Notes: generated by a model from the letters alone, not told the origin. A stretch of 64,000 nt of DNA from Primula veris (GCA_963682055.1 OY821747.1:22008126-22072125); one strand, 5' to 3'; positions 38,401 to 51,247 are shown, counted from the stretch's first letter. Translations and numbers: made by a program.

Positions 38401-40354
38401 AGTCGGAATAATCTTCTCTCTATGGTAGACTAGATTCACCCCTTAGTTGACTAAGGGCTCGTTTGGATAGAGCTTTTAGCTAATATTTTATAATGAGAGA
38501 AAAAAACATGGATCATTGAATTTAAAACTTCTATTCCAACTTGAAAAACCAAATTCATTACGATTTTAAGGACACCTGACCTCAAACCCTGCAACTAAAA
38601 CAAGCACTAAATAGTGGGTCAAGCCCTCCCTCTTATAATTGTTGATATGGCTTGTATAGGTGGCAACAGGTGATGGAATGGCAATGGCCCATCGAGCTCA
38701 AGCTGTAATCTCTAACATGGAGTACGTAATATACAAAATGTGTAAATTTATTTACTGTGATACTTAAATGATTATATCACTAATAATTCCTCAACCTCGT
38801 CACTTTCCAGATTTGTTCAGTTCCACCCAACTGCCTTAGCCGATGAAGGCCTTCCCGTAACACCAACAATTCCTCGCGAAAATGCCTTCTTAATCACGGA
38901 AGCTGTTAGAGGAGACGGTGGAATTTTATACAACCTAAGCATGGAGAGATTTATGCCAATGTATGACGAAAGAGCCGAGCTAGCTCCTAGAGATGTGGTC
39001 GCAAGAAGCATTGACGACCAAATAAAAAAAAGAAACGAAAAATATGTTTTACTCGATATCAGCCACAAACCTAGAGAGAAGATCCTCTCTCACTTCCCTA
39101 ATATAGCTGCCGAGTGCCTCAAATATGGGTTAGATATTACACGTCAGCCAATACCAGTTGTTCCCGCCGCACATTACATGTGTGGTGGGGTCCGTGCAGG
39201 TTTATCGGGTGATACAAATGTAAGCGGCTTGTATGTAGCAGGCGAAGTGGCGTGCACAGGTTTACATGGGGCAAATAGATTAGCGAGCAATTCTTTACTT
39301 GAAGCTCTTGTTTTCGCTCGAAGAGCAGTTCAACCCTCGATAGATCACATGCAGAGTCAGCCCTCAAGGTAATAATTCTAGATTAGATTTTCACTGTGTA
39401 AGTTTTTTTCTCATACGTCCGTTTTTAACTCAAAAAAGTGTTGATTTCGCACCGCAAAAAACAAGAAAGAAATAGACATTTTACAATTCTAGTTTCCCAC
39501 TTTTCTGTTTTTATTATGTTTAGATATGACAATCTAACGGTTTCAAGTTGGATTTACAGATACGATATCCACATATTTTAAGAAATTTGGGCCTTGTTTG
39601 GTTGCATCTTTTAAGCTCCGCTTTTATGTTATTCTCCCTTAAAAGCTTGGCTGCATTTTGTTGATCCAGTTAAAAGCTGCGCTCTTTTGTTGATTTTGTG
39701 CGAAAAAACTAGAAGCTTTATGCTAGATAACCCAGCACTTTTGCCATTTTTTTTAAGAAAATCCAGCTTACTTTCTTAAAACATCAACGAAGCAATCCCT
39801 TAGCATTTATTTACAAAATGCTTTCATTCAGTTATCGTTCCTGACCAAGCCTAAAATTGCATTTAATTCTAAAAATGCTTTGTTTTTTTAGGGTTGTCTT
39901 GAAAGGCACTGATAAGGAATCATGGGCCCGACCCATAGTACCGATTTCTCTAGGGCCTGTCGTATTGGAAAAAATCGCAAATAAAACAAGGGAAGTCAGA
40001 AAAGAGCTACAATCGATTATGTGGGAATACGTAGGTATTGTGAGATCCACCACAAGGCTCGAGACTGCAGAGCATAGGATTGCTGAGCTAGAGCTGAGCT
40101 GGGAGGCCTATCTATATTCGGAAGGCTGGGAAAGTACTATGGTGGGTCTCGAGGCTTGCGAAATGAGAAATTTATTTTGTTGTGCCAAGCTTGTGGTTAG
40201 TAGTGCGCTCGCTAGGCATGAGAGCCGAGGTTTACATTATACTACCGATTTTCCTAATGTTGTGGAAAGTAAAAGGTTGCCTACGATTATATTCCCTTGT
40301 GGGGAAATGAACGCTACTTGGAGTTCAAGACAGTTACACAAGCAACCCATATGA
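35421..40354 (+). CDS. AO: L-aspartate oxidase, chloroplastic
   Basis: Plant homologue of bacterial NadB (EC 1.4.3.16): a flavoenzyme oxidising L-aspartate to iminoaspartate, which quinolinate synthase then uses in plastid NAD synthesis. Eight exons join in phase: 35421-35560, 36070-36424, 37118-37360, 37965-38021, 38135-38215, 38660-38721, 38811-39368, 39892-40354. The product is 652 residues, the expected plant length. The first 85 or so residues are Ser/Lys-rich and look like a transit peptide. FAD binding GSGVAGL starts at Gly96, followed by [12 protein letters not shown] near 126. Other conserved blocks are QFHPTAL (from Gln316), EAVRGDGG (Arg346), [10 protein letters not shown] (His434) and the C-terminal flavin segment [14 protein letters not shown]. 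All key residues are present. In Arabidopsis the same gene (FIN4) is also needed for the flagellin-triggered oxidative burst. A broken copy of its 3' part lies at 56430. Confidence 0.96.
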
Positions 40355-40994
40355 AAAAATCGAAGATTTTATATGCATAGAATTGTTTTTGTTCGAAATA
40401 TCGGTATATCATTATATAAAAATATAGTAAATATATATTCATGTGGTGCCCCGTTGACACGGAGCAAACAGAGTGAAAAGTAGTTACTTGTTTGCATTCG
40501 TGTGGTGTAAAGCACTCCACAACTACATATGTAGGTGTTTTTCGCTTTTTATCTATTGTTGTTGATTAGATTGGAAGCAAAAGGTGGGGATTTGGGGCAC
40601 TTTTTTCCTTTTTCTTTGTACCCTTGATTCTTTTGCAAGAAATTAATAAACAGTGATGTGTTTATATGAAAATATTATATTTGTTCGAATTATTTCTATA
40701 CTGTAGATTCATGCCCTTCCCCATTACGATGTGCAAGCAAATCTTGCTGAAGTTGCAATCAGAGTGTATACGTGTTTATGAGATGGTGTAAAATAATTTT
40801 CGTAGCTGTTTGGGTAGGCATTTTTTTTTTCAAATTTTTTTTTAAATAACAGGCCAATTTGTTAATAACGGAAACAAATATCTTTATGGGCCAAGCCCCA
40901 TAATGGTTGCTTCAAATATAAGAATAATAAATAGAGACCAATCTATAAGGAAAAGGCTTAAGATTGAGAATTGTCATGCAGTAATTTGATTACT
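40355..40994. terminator. AO 3' untranslated region and flank
   Basis: An AATAAA at 40645-40650 lies 290 bases after the stop and is the best poly(A) signal. The whole segment recurs at 58158-58840 with few changes, as part of the duplicated block. Confidence 0.55.
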
Positions 40995-41345
40995 TCCAAA
41001 TCTTTTTATTCATATCAATGGTGGGAACACCCACAATTTTATTTTATTAATAGAGAAATAAAAACATGGATGAAAAAACCCACAAAAAACAAAAGCATAA
41101 ACGTATTCCCATAGAGAACAAAGTGCAGAAGGAGAACAATTGTAGCAAAAATGAAATATACTAGGTTCAAAATGTGAAAAACGAAAAACTTGTTCCTTAA
41201 AAACTTCTTGTATCAGGTGACTTCCACATAGCGTAAGACCGCTACGTACAGAATCTCTCTCTCTCTCCTTTCTTCTTCCTGCCACGGCGACGAGCAACCC
41301 TTCCCATCTAAAAATTGATCTCCTTTTGTTCTTCATTTCAATCTT
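40995..41345 (-). mobile_element. Short retroposon with LINE-like tail
   Basis: Read on the minus strand, the 3' end resembles the end of the local LINE: TGTGGGTTTTTTCATCCATG, an A/T-rich stretch, then a CCCACCATTGATAT tail and a short A-rich end. Flanks carry AAATCTTTTTA (left) and CAATCTTTAAA (right), a weak candidate target duplication. A 108-codon minus-strand frame (41010-41336) spans it and is partly kept in the second copy, but it has no recognised domain and I treat it as part of the repeat. It is a SINE using the LINE tail, or a deleted LINE. Confidence 0.5.
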
Positions 41346-42007
41346 TAAATTGAGACATTACATCCAATATACTAGTAAATAGATAGAGATGTTTTAAGTA
41401 CATCATTGACTATGCCACCTTCTTTAACGATTTTTTTGAATGTGTAAAAGTACATGATAATGTGCATTATAGTGTGCATTGAGATAAAAAAAAAAAAATT
41501 AGTGTGTTTTGCACAAGTTTTTTTCTCTATTGGCCCATATCGTTTAATTTCTTATTTCAGTTTCAATTATCCAGATCCTAACATAATCCATCAACCTAAC
41601 ATAACTTATCCCTTTTCTTTATTGATGTTCAAAAATCAAGAATCAAAATGGTGATTTTTGTGTACCGGGGAAACTTATTTATATTTACTTCGAACGTCTG
41701 CTGTTTTTCAAGAAAATAAAGAAATTGGAGTATGTTTAACAATTCACATACGTGATATTGAAAATGAACTCTGTAAAAGGGCATGATAATGTGCATTATA
41801 AGCTATTATTAGACTTATTTTCATTTGTAATCTTAAATAGTTCTGCTAGCTGCCCAGCTTGAGTTGACAACCCATATTTGGCATACAAATTACTATGTTT
41901 GGGAAAAAACAAAATAATTCACTTCCTGTTTCAGTATATGACAGTTAACGATAGAACATATCTATTAAGCACAATAATATGGACCCCATTTTCTGCCTAA
42001 TGTTTAC
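41346..42007. other. Upstream region of GDSL1
   Basis: Non-coding. It contains two near-copies of TGTAAAAG..CATGATAATG followed by TGCATTATA (41441-41470 and 41771-41800) and CATATTTGGCATAC at about 41872-41885. Related motifs lie upstream of GDSL2. Confidence 0.55.
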
Positions 42008-42017
42008 CTATAAATAG
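42008..42017 (+). promoter_or_regulatory. TATA box of GDSL1
   Basis: CTATAAATAG in the context TTACCTATAAATAG, 93 bases before the ATG. GDSL2 has CTATAAATGG in the same position (52109-52118), which supports its use. Confidence 0.65.
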
Positions 42018-42109
42018 TTTCAAAACAAAGCGTTCATATTCAAGGAAAAAAATATCTTTCATTTGGAGAAAGAAATATTGATAGGTATTTGTGACCTTCT
42101 GTTACAACA

Positions 42110-45100
42110 ATGGAGTTTGGGATGAAAACTAGTGTCTTATTTTTCTTGTTATTTGCATTTTCCGCTAATGCACGTACTGGTTCGAAGGAATGTAATTTCC
42201 CTGCTATTTTCAATTTTGGAGACTCAAATTCCGATACAGGAGGAGCAAATGTTCTCTTCTACCCTATTCAGTGGCCAAATGGTTTAAGTATGGGCAAGGT
42301 TTCCAAGAGGATTTCGAATGGTCGTCTCATCATAGATTTTATGGGTAAATAATGCTTTCAAATACTTGAAGAGTTAATAACCATTTAAATTTAGTTGTTT
42401 ACGGAGAAAATGGGGATTACTGAATTATCTATGTAATTGCGGTTATCCCCGGAACCTAACAATAGTTACAATACACACAGATAGATTCATTACAATGAGA
42501 CACAATTGATACAATTTATCGGCCTGTAGTATCATCACACTAGCAAGATTTGTTGAGAATGTAGTACATCTGCAAAGAAGTGGAAACGATAAAATCAGTT
42601 CCGAATCAAACAATAAGTTAATTGACATAAGGAGCTTATATCATTTAACGCCATTCACCTGACAAAAATAGCTAGCTAGGTTCACAGTTTGCTTGCTTGC
42701 TCAAGGTTTTACTATAATCAAGATTATAATGAACATACAACTAATTTAAACTAGATAGTCGCTTTCTGTCTTTCTCATTTCTGCATCAATGTAGCAAGGA
42801 GGCCTTATTTTGTTTACGAATACTAATACTCCTAACCCTGACGAAGTACAACTATTTACTCGAAAATCTCATAACGAGGAAGTTCGAATGTCACCGAAGA
42901 GATGTATTACTATATTCGGGGCTGATCCTAGGCACGAGTCAGATTATAGTCAGTCTTTTCCGGTTTTCAAAAAGGAAAAGAATAGTTGAGTGTTTATCTT
43001 ATCTTCATTATCATTATTCATTTTTTTGTTGTGTTTTCCAGCCGAGAGTCTTCAACTTCCCCACTTGAATTCAAGTGTCGATGCAATTGGCACGAGTTTT
43101 AGACACGGAGCTAACTTTGCGGTGGCAGCTCAACGAGCAAATTCTGATCCACATCCCAAGTTACCGATTTGGAATTACCCCCTTAGCGAACAAGTCTCTC
43201 GATTCATCAATTTTAAATCACGTGCCATTGCCAGTGAAAAAATGGGAAATTTTGTGTCTGGTATTAATTTATTTAAAGGTATTAATAGTTGAACTCTGTT
43301 TCTATTTAGTCATAATTATACTTCAAAATACAATATTAACTCACACGCGTATCTGTCCTTCTATCGATTTCTATCTTCGATCCATTTTTTATCTTATATA
43401 TTTTTATCATTTTCACCAATGAAAAGCTCGAATCAATTTATGGAAACAAATCAAAAGCGTACCACAAACATAATTTTAATATACATAATTATCAAAGCAT
43501 AATAAAAAATTATTGTACCAGATGGTAAACAATTGATAGTATACTATATAACGGGTTCACAGATTTTAAAACATTACGTAGTATAATTAATATATAATTT
43601 CATAGTATGAAATATATTAAGTGACCAACAACCCAATAATTTCACATTTCCAATATGTACCATATTTCTTTTGACAGTATAAAAATTAAACAATTTTATA
43701 GGATACCATATTTTTTTTATAGTATGTACCAGACAGTATAAAAATTAAACATTTTTATAGTTTACCAATTTTAAGAAAGAACATTTAATACATGTATGCT
43801 GCAAAAAATAAAACAAAGAAAACCTTACTATACCCTTACATAAAAAAAAACCACGATTATACGGTCAAAATAACTCAATAAAATTTCATAGTATACAAAT
43901 GTATATACTCCATCACTTCAAAAAAAATCCAAACCGAAGGCTACCATATTTTTTTTTGACAGTATATAAATTAAACATTTTTATACCGTACCTATTCTAA
44001 GAAAGAACATTAATTTAATACACCTGTGATTAATTTGAGATATGATATAATGGGTGATTAAGTATGATAGAGAATAAAAAACGGTAAATGAAAGATGAAG
44101 AGTATTTTTAGGAAACTAATTAAATCTAGGTTGTTTTGGAAACAAGGGTGACATGTATTTTTAAAACTAATTTTGAAAAATGTGACTAAAATGAAATAGA
44201 GTTTATGTGGTTGAGTTTTTGCTAATTAAACATAAGTAGTACTTAAAGCTAATTTCTCCTAAAAAAAATTCTCACTTTGTAGTATTTACTACTCCTATTT
44301 AGGCACTACACAACTTTGTCAACGAAAGAAGTGACACGAATTTTGACACAATGTTACATTTTTGGGAATTTCAAAAACACAACCAGTCATTTGGTGTCAA
44401 AACTCATGTCATTTCTTTGTTGCACAAACAGTTCTTTTATATAATACAGATAACAACATTGCAGGCAAAGGATCAGAATCTATTTTCCCTGAGGAAAAAT
44501 CGTTTTCAGAGGCTCTATATACCATTGACATAGGCCAAAACGATGTCGCAAGTGTATTCAAGTCGAAAAGTGTCTCGGCCACCCTAGATGACTATTCCCA
44601 ATCTGTGAAGGTAAATTTGCTCTAATCAACAAAAAGGAAAATTTTAGGCCTAAGATGTAGAAAATATTGGTTAAATCAAGTTACATATAATCATTAAGCT
44701 CGATAAACAATCAATATACTCATACTCTATTGATGTGGCTAATTTAGGATTAAGATCATATTAGACATGTAAAATCTTATAGGACTTCACTTTTGCTGTT
44801 ATGAATATATATGGTTTATGCGTTGCACCACGACACTTGTATCCCCAAGGATTTTGCTAATTCTCCCTTAAAGCTCAAATGACAAATAATATGCAGAAAC
44901 TGTCAAAAGATTAAGCAAGTTTAAATCATATCAGAAGATCTGTTATATAAAAAAGATTAGCTACATCATTATATGTCACTAATGGTTTTTTTTTTTTTTT
45001 TAATTTTTTTTAACTTCCAGAGGTTACTTGATAATGGAGCAAAATATATGTGGATACACAATACATGCCCATGGGGTTGCTTGCCGCAAGCGATCGAGTT

Positions 45101-45974
45101 AGGCTGCCCGGATTTTAAAACGTGTACTCATGATCAATATGGGTGCATAATAGAATATAATAATTTGTCTCAGCAATATAATTCGGAACTCAAGAACAGG
45201 GTAGAACAGTGGAGAAAAGAGTACCCCAATGCAGTGATCACACTTGTGGATATGTATTCAGCTAAACATAGTCTCTTAACCAATGTTAAAGGTAACTTGA
45301 TCTATTTTCTAAGTAACTTCCAATAGTATTATCAAGATTTTAGTGAACACAGATATTTGTGAAGTAGTGAAACAATACAAAATTTACATTTTTGGTCATT
45401 TTTGTTTTAAAAAAAAAACATGATGACGTAGTTTTGGAGAATAAATGCTCGAGTTGTCTTTTTTAAAGAAACGAGTCCAGCTCGAGTTGAAATTTTGTCA
45501 CATTGAACCGAAAAGTATGCAAAATTATCAGCCCTACTTGGGGCCTATTTAGCTACCACTTCTAATCTCACCTAGTTTGGTCTAAACAGTTCAAAAGTGT
45601 TGGGACTTGGGATGAATGGTCTCAAATAAGTCGATTTAATGATTTGAGAAATCACATCAAAACAAACCTCCAAGACACTACTTTAGTATTTCGTTTCAAG
45701 TAAATTGAAAATCGATTTTCGTAAATATTTTGCCTTATGGAGATATGGTGGTGTGGCAGGCTTTAATGATGAATTGAAGTTCAAGCAATGTTGTGGCCAC
45801 AAAAATATGACTTGCGGTCCATTGTCAAATGTATGTGATGATCCATCAAAATACCTTAGCTGGGATGGTACACATTACACCGAAACTGCTAACAGAATTG
45901 TAGCCGATCTCGTCCTCGACGGATCATTCTCTGAACCACGTGTACCGCTCTTAAAAGCTAGTAAAAAAGCATAA
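42110..45974 (+). CDS. GDSL esterase/lipase (copy 1)
   Basis: A secreted SGNH hydrolase of the plant GDSL family, in the clade that also holds ENOD8-like and fucosidase-like esterases. Exons: 42110-42344, 43042-43233, 44465-44610, 45021-45291, 45760-45974; 352 residues. The N-terminus MEFGMKTSVLFFLLFAFSAN is a signal peptide. Block I FNFGDSNSDTGG carries the nucleophile Ser, HGANFAVAAQ gives the oxyanion Gly, DIGQND the oxyanion Asn, and DGTHYTETAN the catalytic Asp and His. Cysteine-rich segments (CPWGCLP, CCGH, CGPLSNVCDD) fit an extracellular protein. Intron 2 is 1.2 kb and repeat-rich. The link between DDYSQSVK and RLLDNGAK is about 17 residues shorter than usual for the family, as in copy 2, so either a micro-exon is missed or this clade is shortened. 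Substrate is unknown. Confidence 0.9.
43660..44015 (+). repeat. Diverged repeats in GDSL1 intron 2
   Basis: Three or four imperfect copies of a unit containing ACCATATTT-TTTTGACAGTAT and AAATTAAACATTTTTATA occur near 43662, 43705-43760 and 43947. Two of them are followed by AAGAAAGAACATT. No coding or transposon end is recognised. Confidence 0.5.
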
Positions 45975-47145
45975 AGAGATTTATTATTTATAAAGGTCCA
46001 AACTCAAAACAGAAATTCCCTTGTCTCTCTGGATTTACCTTTTGTTACTCTAGATTATTGTAACACACTCGCTAAAATGTATAATGTTAGATTTATTCTT
46101 TTGCTTAATCACTGTCACAATTTACATCTCTATTAGCACTTCATTGTTGGAAAAACATATATATTGTAATGGTTTGAATGCAAATAAACTTGTATGTACA
46201 TATTTTTAATAGCCTTCCTAAATCACAATTGACATTCTAAAAAGCACTAAATTGATCAAAATGTTTTTACGAGAGTTGTGATAAAAGCATAAACATCGCC
46301 AAGCGTAAACTTTTTATTGTACAAAAATATAGATGTTGGAAATATCTAAAAAATATACATGTTTAATATATCTTGAAAATACCGTTTTACGATTTTCTAT
46401 ATAATTAAAATTAAAATATACTCCAATGCATTACAATTTACACATAAAATGTTACTTGTATGGTCATATATAACATTTCAAACACTACTCCGAACGGAGC
46501 AATCCTTGTTGTAATATTCAAAAGACGACTTCTCTTTATTTGGAAATTTAAATGATCTCAAAACATATCTGAAACATAAAAAAGACGAAGAATGATCAAC
46601 CAGGATAACCCAATAAACTGTTCTGGGCAATCAAGAGGAACGTAACGATAACACAGTACGTGAAGGCAAATTACAAAAGTAATGCTAATAAAAATGAAGT
46701 ACTCCACATTATCACATAATCCTAAAAGATATAATACACCACTATTTTTAATTTTATAGTAGATGAAACGGGATCAAATTTTATGCTGTTAGAAGTGTGC
46801 TGTAAGTTGTAACCGTGCTGTAGCCTAACTAGAGGTACCCGTTTCCATTTAATCAATTGTGCTATTTAATGTTTTGCCACCATGTGAACGCAATACGTGT
46901 GTATATATTTTTAATATGAATCCATCAAGACATTGTTTCAAAAAATTATATAAATAATAGAAAACCATAATTTAATATGAAACAAATAAATGTTAATTAT
47001 ATACACAGAAACAAATAAATGTTAATTTAGAATCTTAATTTAAAAAATAACAAAATCTACTTGTGATGATTCAATGCTAGGTGAACACTGTTCCGAATCT
47101 AAATTGGTAAATAAGTCTCTCCAATCTTTACCCTAAAGATTCAAG
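45975..47145. other. Intergenic, downstream of GDSL1
   Basis: No gene. The segment at about 46500-46730 has a diverged counterpart downstream of GDSL2 (about 56108-56310), for example CAATAAACT-TTCTGGG and GTGAAGGCAAATTACAAA, showing that the old GDSL duplication included 3' flank. Confidence 0.6.
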
Positions 47146-48765
47146 ATGAAGGTAATAGCTATCGAAGAATCTAGTGACTTAGAATCAATGAAGATGGAAG
47201 AGTTGATCGGGAATCTAACAACCTACGAGCTAAATTTTCAAAATAAGGCTGGAAAAGGGTGTGTTCCAAGTTAGTTATAACTGAAATTGAAGATATATAT
47301 TGTGCAGAAAACTTTGCTCTATTTGCAAAGAAATTGTACAAACGATTTCAGAAGAAGAAAATCTTTGAAGATGATGGAAAAAGGGTTTTTCAAAAATGGG
47401 AATATCAGAATGGGTCTTATAATAATAATGGGCCTGAAGATGAAGATAATGGGAATTATCAGTTAAAACCGAGAAATTTTAAATGTCGTGAATGTGGAGA
47501 CTATGGTCATATACGTTCTGAATGTGCAAATAATTTAAAGAAAAACAAAGCGGCTATTGCAACCACCCTTAGTGATTTAAGTGATTCTGATAGTGATGTG
47601 AACGATGGCAATTACAAAAATTTCTTTAATTTTACAGCTAAAGTAGAACATAGGAATGAATCATATTATATAAAAAAAGTGTCAGTTAAAACTTCAGTTA
47701 TAACTGATGATGAAACCAATTCTGAAAGTGAGGGTGAAGAACTTTCTATGGAGGAATTGGAAGAGCAATAGGCATTACTGTACACTGGGTAAACGGGTAT
47801 GTCCAAAAAGGCGCAGGATTTGGAAGTATTGGTTAATAGTTTGAAAAAAAAAAATTCTGACATAAATGAAATATTGAAGACAAAGCAGATAGAGGTTGAT
47901 GAAACGCACAAGAAAATTAAACTTCTCAACAACTCAACAAGGGAAAGACTTGATAAAATTCTCTCGGTTCAAAGATATGCTAAGGATAATTCTGGTACAG
48001 GGTATCCTGGAAATCAAGGAAGTGGCAAAACAGTGTTAGTCAAGCCTCATTGTAAGCCCACTGTAAGTTTCAAAAAGTCTTCAGTTGTAACTGAAGATGT
48101 AACTGGAAATTCTATTTTCAGAATTGCATCTAAGTCTTCAACTATTGGCTACATGAAGGTATGTTAGTACTGCAGAAAAAATGGTCATAATGAAGTAGAT
48201 TGTTTAAAAAAATCTTTGGACAAGAAAAGAATTCTCAATAATGTTTTTGTTCCTTATAAAAGAAACACTTCTAAGTTTTTTTTTTCAATGCTGTCTCCAA
48301 ATGGGTATGGTTACGTAAATAAAAATCTGACATAACCTCATTTGCGAATGCCTCTATTACTTGTTTAAAAGTTGTTGCATCTGATCCTTGTTATAAAATG
48401 TTCAAAAATGTTAGTTATAATCTTTGGAGGTATATTACTAAAACTGCTGAATATGTTCCTGCATGTAATGCATGTACGCAATAGTTGTGGATGAAACAAA
48501 TGTTAAACGATTGTAGTGTTAAACATGATATTTTGATGTTGTTTTGTGATAATAAAAGTAGTATTGAATTTGCTAATAATCTTGTGCAACACTCTAGTAC
48601 AAAGAATATAGATCTAAGGCGCCATCACATTAGAGAGCTTGTTTACATTTAAATCATATTGTAACTGAAAACCAACTGGCTGATATTTTTACAAAACCTT
48701 TGGATTTAAAGAGATTTGAATCTTTAAGGAGTGACTTGGGAGTCTGTTACTATGAAAATCTTTAA
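47146..48765 (+). pseudogene. Internally deleted copia relic (gag plus RNase H end)
   Basis: It opens with MKVIAIEESSDLESMKMEEL and LTTYEL, a typical gag segment, then a zinc knuckle CRECGDYGHIRSEC near 47485-47526, an acidic stretch, a coiled-coil segment from 47799, and a second knuckle-like CRKNGHNEVDC. Protease, integrase and most of reverse transcriptase are absent. The sequence resumes near 48430 with the RNase H end: QMLNDCSVKHDILMLFCDNK, then HHIRELV and LADIFTKPLDLKRF. Stops at 47275, 47770, 48165, 48483 and 48650 break it. It cannot encode a working element. Confidence 0.85.
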
Positions 48766-50200
48766 CAAAATATGATTATTGTGGAACTTGAGTATCCTTT
48801 GATTTAATTTTTTGTGTAAATCTGTATGAGCTTATTAATATGGTTTTCTGAAAAAATCTTTGTGGTTGATTTAATAAAAGAGGAGTCTAAAATTATCATA
48901 TTTCTTTAAGATCTTAAAGCATATGTATGATGAGTTAAAACTGAGTTATAACTGAAGAAAATATTCAAATGATTATTTATATGAATATTAACTCTTAAGT
49001 CAAAAACAGAAGAACAATTTGGAAAGACATTGATCAGTAGGTTCCGGCAACGGTTCCAGCCACTGCTATCTATATCCCAGCCGATACCAAAGAAAATTAA
49101 TGATAACATCTCTTAACTGAACCGTATATGTGTGACTACTATTCCAATGCCTAGTCTATTTTCTTAGGGTTTCATAGGGGATCCAGTTTTTATCTTATAC
49201 GGGATATATTTATCCCGTAGTGTGGAGAAATTGGTTAATTAAATGCATGCAAAGACTTGGAAAAGAATGGTTAGATCTCTCAATAAAAGAGTCAGTTATA
49301 AAGAATATTTTGCATGCAAGAAAATCTTTTATGTATAAGCTCCAATGCAGTATAAATTCTATGATATAACTAAGAAAAAACTCAAGAAAAATAAGGCATA
49401 TATGTGCTATTATTTTTCATAATTCTGTACCTAAATTACGTTATTATTATTATTATTCTAAATCGGCTAAATATATATGCTTAAAGTTACAATTTGATAT
49501 AAGTTTTAGATGTTTCTATTGATGTGCTAATTGCTATTCAATTATACCTCAATATACGATTGCACAATTTAATTAGCCAAGTCAATATGCACATTTATTT
49601 TCTCAAAAGAACGTCAGAATATTATGTTACCTATTATATCATTAGCATGTGCTTAGAAAGACTCTTGTTTGCAGTTTAAGTTGAGTAATATGGAATGAGT
49701 TGGCTATTATGTTCTTTGGTTGATTGATTATTGGAGAAAGTCTGTATTTGAATTGTTAGTTTTTGGTTTTAGAAAGTCTGTGTCTTGTTGATGCTCAATC
49801 CGGTAATGATGCATAGTCTGTCTTTTATTTTGCAAAAAGGAGAGAAATAGAGAGTATGTTATAATTAAACTCCCGGATGATATTTTTGTTGTTTAAGCTA
49901 TTATCAAGTATTTTGTTCTATGCTGCTATACTATGTTTGAATACTTGATTTATGATTTGTGTTTTATGAAAAATTGACACACGAGTTATAACTGGAAAGT
50001 GACTCAAAAATTCAGGGGGAGTTGAACAGATGAAATATCCATTTATAACTGAATAAGTAACTCAGGGGGAGTTTTGTGACAATCTAATATGTGCTTAAAC
50101 TCTGTTTATATTCGATTATATGGCTCTTGTTTACAGGGGAGTTTATATATGTTGATTACCAACTTTAGTTTTTGCCAAATTAAACGACAAAGAGGGAGAT
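48766..50200 (+). mobile_element. 3' untranslated part of the copia relic
   Basis: Non-coding, with AGGGGGAGTT motifs near 50015 and 50062 and a purine tract AAGAGGGAGAT at 50190-50200, the expected plus-strand primer just before an LTR. The palindrome AGTTATAACT recurs here (48944, 49984) as well as in gag and in the LTR. Confidence 0.6.
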
Positions 50201-51247
50201 TGTTAGGTCCAGGAATTGGCTAACTTATTTGTCGTTAATATGGTTGTTTTATTGACTTTAATCTGATATAAATTGGTGCGTTTAATTGTTTGAGTTTATA
50301 TGAGTTTATAGGTTACTAAGATATTTCAGTTACAACTAGACTTTCAACTGAGCCGGTGAAGACATATTACACTTTCAGTTATAACTCACATATAACTGAG
50401 TTAATGGCAAATTTAATTGTGAAGATTCTGTCAACATAGATTTTCGAATTCTTATGATTAAATATTTGTTCGTTTTATTAGTAGAAGAAATTAAATTAAA
50501 TCAGAAGATATTTTTCAAATTATGAAAGTGAAATCAATTTAGAATAAAAGAGGAAAGAGAGAAAAGGAAAGATCTATGAAAATAAATAAGGAAATATGTT
50601 TGAACACAAAGGAAAGATTTTGAAGACATGTAAAGAAAATATATTAATGAATTTCGAAATAAAGAGGATCGGTACTTTATTAATAACAATATCAACAAAC
50701 GAAAGATCAAATCAATTAGAAGATTGTAGATTAAAAAAAGAAAATTTGATTGATATTTTATTTAGTCTTTTAACTGTATTATATAAACGGAGTAGAATTA
50801 TAGTTTTTACTTATCTCTCATAAAAAAAGATCAGACATATTATTATAGAGAGAAAGAAAAAAAAAAGACGAGTGATATTCAGAAAAACAATCATTAACTT
50901 AGGTGTAGAGAGATTGATAGTGTTTAAGTTGTGAGATGTTATATTAGACAAATACTTGAGTGTTTCAGAGTGTTGTAAGTTTCGAAACGTAATAGTGTAC
51001 TTGACATATCAATAAATCACTAGGTGAGTGCATCGGAGACGTAGATCTAATACTAGATTGAACTTCATAATTAAAGTCGTATGTTCAGTTTTGTTTATTC
51101 AGTTTTTGGTATTGAGTTCTGTTCAGTTACAAGTTGAGTTAAAATTGAGTTATAACTGAAAGCGTAACTGCAGTTTGAAAGTTAGGCAGTAGTTTCTTTC
51201 AGAGGGAAAATATATGTGTGTGTGTTTTTTTTTTTTGGGGGGGGGGT

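Noticed and set aside
39588..39852. Possible hAT-type MITE in AO intron 7 (GGGCCTTGTTTGGTTGC at left, CTGACCAAGCCTA at right)
   Set aside because: The ends match only over a few bases and no 8-bp target duplication could be identified.
41010..41336. A 108-codon minus-strand frame beginning MKNKRRSIF, partly present again at 59467-59670
   Set aside because: Two related copies looked like conservation, but both lie inside the duplicated AO flank and belong to a retroposon with a LINE-like tail; there is no recognised domain and the second copy is truncated by a hAT insertion.
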